Below, piece by piece: positions 1 through 4,783 of a DNA stretch of 8,381 nt. Each line of letters begins with the position of its first letter. Within the stretch, counting starts at the first letter, position 1. The DNA comes from Sporomusa sp. (GTDB lineage: Bacteria > Bacillota_C > Negativicutes > Sporomusales > Sporomusaceae): contig JAQSXM010000125.1 in NCBI GenBank assembly GCA_029256645.1, forward strand, positions 1-8,381, given 5' to 3'. A program made the translations under genes and the position numbers. Under the pieces are notes generated by a model. The model was not told the origin of the DNA and did no database searches. It saw only the letters and a program-made list of their open reading frames with translations.

Positions 1-225
1 CACAACTGTCACTTGCAATTGATCTAAAACAGGGCGTAATCTCTCCGCCTGCCAGCCAACCACTACTCTAATGTCAGCGACTCCCGCTTGCCGGAAGGTA
101 TTTACTACTGTTTCGATGACCGAACTCTCACCAAAAGGAAGCAGCGGCTTAAATGCTCCCATACGGGAGGAAAACCCGGCTGCCAGTATTAAAGCGGCGA
201 TGTTTTGCGTGCGTTTTCCCTTCAT
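1..225 (-). CDS. mocA: Molybdopterin cytidylyltransferase (MocA-like), N-terminal part, cut by window edge
   Basis: Partial gene: 75 codons are visible and the frame is still open at position 1. The ATG at 225-223 follows a GGGGGATGG stretch that can act as ribosome binding site. The start of the protein reads MKGKRTQNIAALILAAGFSS, followed by RMG and KPLLPFG. This is the nucleotide-binding loop of MobA/MocA-type NTP transferases (L-A-A-G-x-S-x-R-M-G, then K-P-L). The LAAG form, rather than the LAGG form of MobA, favours MocA, which attaches CMP to molybdopterin to give the cytosine-dinucleotide cofactor of xanthine-dehydrogenase-family enzymes. It starts 54 bases after the enamidase stop on the same strand, so co-transcription is likely. 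Its job fits the molybdenum hydroxylase encoded upstream. The C-terminal two thirds is not visible, so another sugar or nucleotide NTP transferase cannot be fully excluded. Confidence 0.8.
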   Translation of the reverse strand, partial: MKGKRTQNIAALILAAGFSSRMGAFKPLLPFGESSVIETVVNTFRQAGVADIRVVVGWQAERLRPVLDQLQVTVV

Positions 226-279
226 GCTTCCATCCCCCAGCTTGCTTCCGGTTCTGGGCTGGTATATGTCACCGCCAGC

Positions 280-1452
280 CTACCCCAGTGTTACCTTGCC
301 TGCCGCTGGCGGTGTATTGCGGCTTTTATTTACTTTGATTTCGCCATCAATTAAGACCATCGCCACCCCGGGCAGGTCTCCGGCCTGCATGGCTTCAAGC
401 GCATTCCTGCCTACCGAGCCCAGCGGTGTATCAATAATCGCCAGATCGGCTTCTTTGCCGGGAGCAATAATCCCGGTATTAAGCCCGTACACCCGGGCTG
501 TATTCCCGGTAGCCATGGCGATTGCAATTTCAGCCGGGATATCGGACATACAGGCAGTCTGCACAATTGTCCGCAGGATACCCAGCGGAATAACCCCGGT
601 GCCGGAGGGCGCATCATTGCCGAAAATAACCCGGTTTAGTTGACCCAGTCCGGCCAATTTGCGCACAGTCTGGTCAGCTATTTTAGGATTGCCGCACTGG
701 ACAACCTCCAGGATCAAGTCACTGTCTGTGATCAGTTTATCGACTTCTGCCGGCGAGATTGCTGTCGGCCCGCCATTGATATGGGAAACAACGTGTGGCT
801 TTACCGCCAGGACATCTGCAGCTGTAACTGTTGAACTGCCGGGAATCGAGGTACCGCCGGTATGCATCATGACTTTCATCCCATGGGCTTTTGCCCACTC
901 AACCATCGGCGCAGCCTCGGCCGGCTTTTTAATTGAACCCAGCCCGACTTCACCAACCAGCCAGACGCCATTGGCCGCTAATTCCGCAAAATCAGCCTCA
1001 GTCAACCCTTTTTCCAAAATGACCGCACCGCCATGAACCTTTACACCACCGGGGCGTTGTTTCTGAAAAGAGCGTTGTGCCAATACAGCCAGGGCCTTTA
1101 CCCCCACCGGATCAGTAGGCCGGCCGGGGGTATGACACTCACCGGCCGAGATCATGGTAGTTACACCGCCATGTAAAGAACTATCTATAAAATCAGCCAT
1201 TTTCTGCCTGGGGGTATAATCACCAATAACCGGGTGAACATGTGAATCAATCAAACCCGGCACTACCGTCATCCCACCGGCATCAATGAGTTTGTATGCA
1301 TCAGAATGTAGTTTAAGATCATCAAGAAGTTTTGGGCCGCCCACAGCCTCAATCTTTCCGTCATGGATAATAATCGTGTCAGCCGGCAAAACCGGCTCAT
1401 TAATATTTCCGGAGACCAGAATTCCAATATTTGTTATCGCTGTATATGCCAT
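280..1452 (-). CDS. ena: Enamidase (6-oxo-1,4,5,6-tetrahydronicotinate amidohydrolase)
   Basis: A 390-residue amidohydrolase-superfamily enzyme. In nicotinate fermentation, enamidase hydrolyses the cyclic enamide of 6-oxo-1,4,5,6-tetrahydronicotinate to 2-formylglutarate and ammonia. Visible metal-site residues of the binuclear TIM-barrel fold are the HVH pair H71/H73 after PGLIDS, E168 in VGEVGLG as the likely bridging ligand, H197 in MMHTGG, H224 in VSHINGGP and D280 in GNDAPSG. Blocks such as LHGGVTTMISAG, KVHGGAVILEKGLTE, GGTSIPGSSTVTA and the C-terminal KSRNTPPA match my memory of the E. barkeri enzyme along the whole length, so the call goes beyond the superfamily. I chose the ATG at 1452 because GGAGGTG (1465-1459) lies six bases upstream. 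An in-frame GTG at 1461 overlaps that site and would add three residues. It follows the NiaP-like transporter by 75 bases, across a hairpin, and precedes mocA. Confidence 0.9.
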   Translation of the reverse strand: MAYTAITNIGILVSGNINEPVLPADTIIIHDGKIEAVGGPKLLDDLKLHSDAYKLIDAGGMTVVPGLIDSHVHPVIGDYTPRQKMADFIDSSLHGGVTTMISAGECHTPGRPTDPVGVKALAVLAQRSFQKQRPGGVKVHGGAVILEKGLTEADFAELAANGVWLVGEVGLGSIKKPAEAAPMVEWAKAHGMKVMMHTGGTSIPGSSTVTAADVLAVKPHVVSHINGGPTAISPAEVDKLITDSDLILEVVQCGNPKIADQTVRKLAGLGQLNRVIFGNDAPSGTGVIPLGILRTIVQTACMSDIPAEIAIAMATGNTARVYGLNTGIIAPGKEADLAIIDTPLGSVGRNALEAMQAGDLPGVAMVLIDGEIKVNKSRNTPPAAGKVTLG

Positions 1453-1458
1453 TTCAGC

Positions 1459-1465
1459 CACCTCC
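1459..1465 (-). promoter_or_regulatory. Shine-Dalgarno site that decides the enamidase start
   Basis: On the minus strand the site reads GGAGGTG, then six bases, then ATG at 1452. The last three bases of the site are themselves an in-frame GTG (1461-1459), which would have almost no spacing to any ribosome binding site. The ATG is therefore the better start. Confidence 0.7.
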
Positions 1466-1470
1466 AGAGA

Positions 1471-1508
1471 TTTTAAAGAACAGGCAGAGAAACATCCATT
1501 TCTCTGCC
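1471..1508 (-). terminator. Perfect 10-bp hairpin between the niaP-like gene and ena; probable terminator or attenuator
   Basis: Arms at 1483-1492 and 1499-1508 (GGCAGAGAAA and TTTCTCTGCC) pair perfectly around a 6-base loop. On the minus strand the stem is followed by TGTTCTTT, a broken and rather weak U tract. It starts about 20 bases after the transporter stop codon and ends about 18 bases before the enamidase ribosome binding site. It could end most transporter transcripts, reduce read-through into ena-mocA, or act as an RNA stability or processing element. The other strand has a better T-rich tail (TTCTTTTTCT), but I see no plus-strand gene there to terminate. Confidence 0.5.
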
Positions 1509-1527
1509 GATTCTTTTTCTATGCCCT

Positions 1528-2847
1528 CTAATTTAATGCTTTTTGTTTTGTTTCATCACCCAGGACAATCATGTCTAACGCAGCGATAACCAACACTGCA
1601 GTAAACATCATAAATACCAGTGGAATTTTATCAGGACCGGTAATCATCGCCGCAACAACCATTGGGGCGGCGATACCGCCAATCCGGCCGAAGCCTGCTG
1701 CCCAGCCCACACCGGTGGTGCGCGCCTCTGTGGGATACAGTTCAGGAGTGTAGGTATATAAAATACCCCAGGCACCAAGATTGAAGAAGGACATCAGGCA
1801 GCCCCACAAATAGATATCAGTAACCGAAACCGCGCTGCCAAACATGTACGCCGAGAATGCGCAGCCAAGTAGGAAAGTTGCCATAGTTGCTTTGCGGCCA
1901 AGCTTATCGACCAGCGCAGCTGCGGCAAAATATCCCGGGATTTGCGCTACTGTCATCCATAATACAAACTCAAAGGACTGGACCATATTGTGTCCGGCTT
2001 TAACCAGCAGGGTAGGAAGCCAGAGGAAAATACCATAATAGGAGAATACGATGCAAAACCACAAGATCCATAAGCAGGCAGTCCGCTTAATATATTTAGG
2101 GCTAAACAACTGCAATACACTAAACGCAGGCGCTGACGCAGCTGTCTGTATTTCCGCCAGCGATGGTTTCTGGCCTGGCGTTACGCCAAGCTCTTTTTCA
2201 ATATCGGACACCAAGGCATGAGCTTCGTCTACCTGTCCTTTTTTCATCAGGAACAGCGCCGATTCCGGTACAGTCCGCCACAGGTAAAAGACGTATAATG
2301 CCGGCAGGGCACCAATATAAAAAGCAACCTCCCAGCCGTACTTAGGAATAATCAGGTAGGAGATAATTGAAGCCGCCAGCCAGCCAAAAGCCCAGGCGCT
2401 TTCGAGCAGTACAATCATCCGGCCCCGGTATTTAGTAGGAGAATACTCGCTCATTAAAGTAATAGCAACAGGCAGTTGTCCACCTAAGCCAAAACCAACT
2501 AAAAAACGGAAAAAGAGCAATGACTCGTAATTCCAGGATAAGCCGCAGGCGCCTGTTCCCAGGCTGTAGATAATCAGAGTTGCGGCAAAAACCTTTTTCC
2601 GGCCAATATAGTCAGCAATCGTGCCGCCAAGCATTGCACCGATAGCCATGCCAATCAAACCTACACTACCAACAAAGCCAACTTGCGCCGAACTCAATTT
2701 CCATGTAGCAATCAGCTTGGGTAAAACAAAGGAAATAATACCTGTGTCCATGGCATCAAACGCCCAGCCTAAACACATAATCAGCAATAACCGCCAGTGG
2801 AATTTCCCGAGAGGTAAGTTTCCTAAACGCTCAGTAATTGTGGACAT
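1528..2847 (-). CDS. niaP: MFS transporter, NiaP-like niacin (nicotinate) permease
   Basis: A 439-residue, 12-segment major facilitator protein of the aromatic-acid/NiaP type, expected in the cytoplasmic membrane and probably importing nicotinate by proton symport. Visible signatures are GWAFDAMDTG in segment 1 (28-36), the loop 2-3 motif ADYIGRK (78-84), RFLVGFGLGGQLP (114-126), ESAWAFGWLAAS (149-160), WFCIVFSYYGIFLWLP (263-278), AQIPGYFAAAALVDKLGRK (301-319) and SFFNLGAWGILYTYTPELYP (353-372). A soluble stretch around 200-250 separates the two halves. Several of these blocks closely resemble my memory of Bacillus subtilis NiaP, and the neighbouring enamidase and hydroxylase support a nicotinate substrate. 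The ATG at 2847 has AGGAG eight bases upstream. The protein is a clear paralog of the transporter encoded just upstream, and both genes carry related leaders. Related benzoate-type aromatic-acid transporters are the main alternative for substrate. Confidence 0.8.
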   Translation of the reverse strand: MSTITERLGNLPLGKFHWRLLLIMCLGWAFDAMDTGIISFVLPKLIATWKLSSAQVGFVGSVGLIGMAIGAMLGGTIADYIGRKKVFAATLIIYSLGTGACGLSWNYESLLFFRFLVGFGLGGQLPVAITLMSEYSPTKYRGRMIVLLESAWAFGWLAASIISYLIIPKYGWEVAFYIGALPALYVFYLWRTVPESALFLMKKGQVDEAHALVSDIEKELGVTPGQKPSLAEIQTAASAPAFSVLQLFSPKYIKRTACLWILWFCIVFSYYGIFLWLPTLLVKAGHNMVQSFEFVLWMTVAQIPGYFAAAALVDKLGRKATMATFLLGCAFSAYMFGSAVSVTDIYLWGCLMSFFNLGAWGILYTYTPELYPTEARTTGVGWAAGFGRIGGIAAPMVVAAMITGPDKIPLVFMMFTAVLVIAALDMIVLGDETKQKALN

Positions 2848-2901
2848 GTAAACAACTCCTTCATTTTGGATCTAAAAACGTTTTATTGCTTAACTTTTTT
2901 T

Positions 2902-3035
2902 TGCATCGCCTCCATCCAGCTGCACCGTTGCCGCTCTCTAAGTTAGCCATCATTGCTCAGCCCTGCCGGGTTGTCACAATGAATCTATCTATACACCGGT
3001 TACAGCCTAGACATCTTTGGCTATAGCTGTGGCCG
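2902..3035 (-). promoter_or_regulatory. Leader A: candidate structured 5' leader RNA of the niaP-like gene, repeated upstream of the other transporter
   Basis: This noncoding stretch shares two long blocks with 4529-4668. Read on the minus strand, the 5' block starts CGGCCAC and runs through CAGCTATAGCCAA and CGGTGTATAGATAGATTCATTG. The 3' block is CAACGGTGCAGC, two variable bases, then GATGGAGGCGATGCA. A stem pairs 3025-3030 with 3002-3007 (ACAGCU with GGCUGU). In the sister copy it becomes GCAGCU with AGCUGU, so pairing is kept. Here the arms TCATTG (2982-2977) and CAATGA (2955-2950) flank a 21-base loop. The leader ends about 55 bases before the transporter ATG, and the segment between includes an A8 run and the palindrome AAAACGTTTT (2875-2884). 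No T-box, TPP, cobalamin, FMN or SAM consensus is visible to me. A cis-acting RNA is my inference; a mobile repeat is the alternative. Confidence 0.5.
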
Positions 3036-3069
3036 CGATGAATGAGCAGCATTACCTCCACATTCATCG
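3036..3069 (-). repeat. 9-bp inverted repeat directly 5' of leader A
   Basis: CGATGAATG (3036-3044) and CATTCATCG (3061-3069) are perfect inverted repeats around a 16-base loop. On the minus strand the hairpin begins about 33 bases after the upstream transporter stop and abuts the conserved leader block. There is no U tract, so it is not a typical Rho-independent terminator. Leader B also has a hairpin, of different sequence, in the same relative place (4665-4682). This could therefore be the first stem of the leader RNA. Confidence 0.45.
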
Positions 3070-3101
3070 TACGCCTATTGGTGGACATAATGATCTGCTT
3101 C

Positions 3102-4460
3102 TTATTGCAGGCCCCGCCCCTGGGTTTCCCTGCCCAGGATTGCTACTGCAATACCGGCAAGGATAAATGCGCCGGCAACTATAGCAATTGCCCCGGTAAC
3201 GCCGATAAAGTTAAGTGCATAGCCGATAACCAGCGGAGCCATCATCGAACCCAGACGTGACCAGGTTGCCGCCATGCTTGTTCCTGTTACCCTTACACTT
3301 GTAGGATAAAGCTCTGGCGTATAGGTATAGGTTATGCCCCATACCCCTGATACGAAGAAAGAGGTCAGGACTCCTAAAAGTACAACCTGACTAATCTCTA
3401 AAGCCCCATAGCCTAAAGCCCAGCCAAATAGTACTGTAGCTACTCCTGCTAACAGCAGATTAGCTGTCAGCAGCCGCTTTCTGCCAAACTTGTCCATGCC
3501 ATAAGCACATAATATTTGATTAGGTATGTAAGCCAGCTGCATGATAACCACATAGAGGAAAGACTTGACCATGCTATGACCAGCCTTAACAAGCAGTGAA
3601 GGCAGCCAGGCGAAAAGGCCATAATAGCCGAACATCCCCAAAAACCAGAGCAGCCACAGCATTAGTGTTGTTCGCCAGTACTGCGGTGAGAACAAAGTTC
3701 CAATAGACCCCTTACCTGCTACAGAAACAGCCGCCATAGAGGCTTCCGTGACTGGTGGTATTTTGCTGGTTTTCGCTACCTCAGCCTCAATCTGGTCAAC
3801 AATTGCCAACGCTTCCTTATCCCGTCCCTGCAAAGCAAGCCACCGGGGAGATTCCGGCAGTTTCCGGCGAACTACCCAGATGTAAAGGGCCGGTAGAGCC
3901 CCGATAGCAAAAGCCCATCGCCAGCCATCCTGAATACCCGGAATAATAAAGTAGGAAAGTGCCGCGGCCGCAAGCCAGCCGACTGCCCAGAACGTATTAA
4001 GCAGGCCCTGGACTTTCCCCCGGTCCTTTGCCGGAATAAATTCCCCCATCAGCGCAGTAACTACCGGGGTCTCGCCACCTAGCCCCACACCAACTAAGAA
4101 ACGAAAGCAAATTAATGATGTAAAGTCCCAGGCAAAAGCACAGGCCAGAGAGGCAGCTGAGAACAACAACATTGTCCATTGGAAAACAGCCTTACGGCCA
4201 AAGCGGTCTGCTGCAGGACCTGACAGAAAAGCTCCTGCCATCATGCCTAATAATCCTGAACTAAGCAAAATTCCCACTTGCGCCGAGCTTAGATGCCAGG
4301 CCTGGATCAGCGCTGTAGCGATAAAGGTTACCAAGCCCACATCAAAAGCATCAAAAGCCCAGGCACACCCATTAATAGTTAGTAATTTGTAGTGAAATCT
4401 GGAGAGTGGCAGACGGTCAAGCCTTGCCGCTACAACCACAGATGTTCCATAGTTATTCAT
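3102..4460 (-). CDS. MFS transporter, aromatic-acid/NiaP-type, paralog of the downstream transporter
   Basis: A 452-residue, 12-segment major facilitator transporter for the cytoplasmic membrane. Motifs seen are WAFDAFDVG in segment 1 (34-42), ADRFGRK (84-90), RFLVGVGLGGETP (120-132), NTFWAVGWLAAA (155-166), GYYGLFAWLPSLLVKAGHSM (278-297), DKFGRK (323-328) and YTYTPELYPTSVRVTG (378-393). A polar central loop lies around 200-260. A hand alignment of the region from LPL to GRKxVF gives about 41 identities in 76 positions with the other transporter, so this is an old tandem duplication within one family. Where the neighbour looks like NiaP throughout, this copy differs in several membrane segments (for example LWFLGMFGYY against LWFCIVFSYY). 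That suggests a different substrate such as 6-hydroxynicotinate, another pyridine acid or a pathway product, but this is inference. The ATG at 4460 has AGAGGT seven bases upstream, and the gene has its own conserved leader. Confidence 0.82.
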   Translation of the reverse strand: MNNYGTSVVVAARLDRLPLSRFHYKLLTINGCAWAFDAFDVGLVTFIATALIQAWHLSSAQVGILLSSGLLGMMAGAFLSGPAADRFGRKAVFQWTMLLFSAASLACAFAWDFTSLICFRFLVGVGLGGETPVVTALMGEFIPAKDRGKVQGLLNTFWAVGWLAAAALSYFIIPGIQDGWRWAFAIGALPALYIWVVRRKLPESPRWLALQGRDKEALAIVDQIEAEVAKTSKIPPVTEASMAAVSVAGKGSIGTLFSPQYWRTTLMLWLLWFLGMFGYYGLFAWLPSLLVKAGHSMVKSFLYVVIMQLAYIPNQILCAYGMDKFGRKRLLTANLLLAGVATVLFGWALGYGALEISQVVLLGVLTSFFVSGVWGITYTYTPELYPTSVRVTGTSMAATWSRLGSMMAPLVIGYALNFIGVTGAIAIVAGAFILAGIAVAILGRETQGRGLQ

Positions 4461-4475
4461 AATAAATACCTCTGA

Positions 4476-4529
4476 TTAATTATTTTTATAAGAATTCATT
4501 AGTCTCGCGCACAATACTAACCTGTTCAT
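4476..4529 (-). CDS. Possible 17-residue upstream ORF (leader peptide) before the MFS gene
   Basis: At the 3' end of leader B the conserved GGAGG (4540-4536) is followed six bases later by ATG at 4529. The ORF encodes MNRLVLCARLMNSYKNN and stops 15 bases before the transporter ATG. Spacing is ideal for translation. The start is not present in leader A, where the same GGAGG is followed by AAA instead of ATG, so it may be chance or specific to this copy. I recognise no similarity. Confidence 0.2.
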   Translation of the reverse strand: MNRLVLCARLMNSYKNN

Positions 4530-4668
4530 GCATCGCCTCCATCTTGCTGCACCGTTGCTCGCTTAGTCTCGGTTGTCACTGCGGCAGCCCTTTTATAGGC
4601 TCATTGCAATGAATCTATCTATACACCGATCACAGCTTAGACGTCATTGGCTATAGCTGCGGTGGCCG
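4529..4668 (-). promoter_or_regulatory. Leader B: candidate structured 5' leader RNA of the upstream MFS gene, sister of leader A
   Basis: This is the second copy of the conserved noncoding stretch, 140 bases, in the 323-base gap between the hydroxylase operon and the transporter. The outer blocks match leader A almost base for base. The stem 4655-4660 with 4632-4637 keeps pairing through wobble-type changes. The middle differs: TCATTG and CAATGA abut at 4601-4612 instead of flanking a loop. The elements TGACAACC (4578-4571) and AGGGCTG (4591-4585) occur in the opposite order from leader A. A small hairpin, GCCGG and CCGGC (4665-4669 with 4678-4682), sits at its 5' side. Roughly 70 bases separate the leader from the transporter ATG, including the possible short ORF. 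The function is unknown to me. Confidence 0.5.
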
Positions 4669-4690
4669 GAATCAAAACCGGCTCTCCACA

Positions 4691-4720
4691 CTTACACTAA
4701 AGGTTGAATTCAAATGTCAT
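4691..4720 (-). promoter_or_regulatory. Possible sigma-A-type promoter upstream of leader B
   Basis: On the minus strand ATGACA (4720-4715, five of six to TTGACA) is followed after 18 bases by TGTAAG (4696-4691, four of six to TATAAT). Transcription would start near 4684, just ahead of the small hairpin and the conserved leader block, which is where a leader RNA should begin. The match is modest and found by eye. The rest of 4721-4783, down from the hydroxylase stop, holds only short inverted repeats such as AATCA/TGATT (4722-4736), and I see no convincing terminator there. Confidence 0.3.
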
Positions 4721-4783
4721 TAATCATCGGTTGATTCCAGCACACCGGTTGGTGAATGAATTAGAGATATCACGCTAACTCTG

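Noticed and set aside
71..643. Plus-strand ORF of 190 codons
   Set aside because: It runs antisense across the mocA start and the C-terminal part of enamidase, both strong genes. It has no recognisable domain and is a shadow frame.
2875..2902. T8 run after the AAAACGTTTT palindrome on the plus strand as a terminator
   Set aside because: No GC-rich stem precedes the run and no plus-strand gene ends there. The palindrome alone does not support an operator either.
2902..3035. T-box, cobalamin, TPP, FMN or other classical riboswitch as identity of the leaders
   Set aside because: I found none of the fixed sequences I know for these classes, such as the T-box AGGGTGGTACCGCG-like element or a B12 box. 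This judgement is by eye only; a covariance-model search would settle it.
2957..3052. 31-codon minus-strand ORF through leader A, with GGAGG two bases before ATG
   Set aside because: The ribosome binding site is too close to the ATG, and in leader B the same frame is closed by TGA within the conserved region. The conservation is therefore not due to coding.
2838..3260. Small plus-strand ORFs in the gap between the two transporter genes
   Set aside because: They overlap the leader and the transporter ends, show no family features, and do not correspond to an ORF in the sister leader.
4476..4520. TTAGT/ACTAA inverted repeat near 4499-4520 as an operator
   Set aside because: Only five base pairs with a 12-base spacer, not repeated upstream of the other transporter gene, so indistinguishable from chance.
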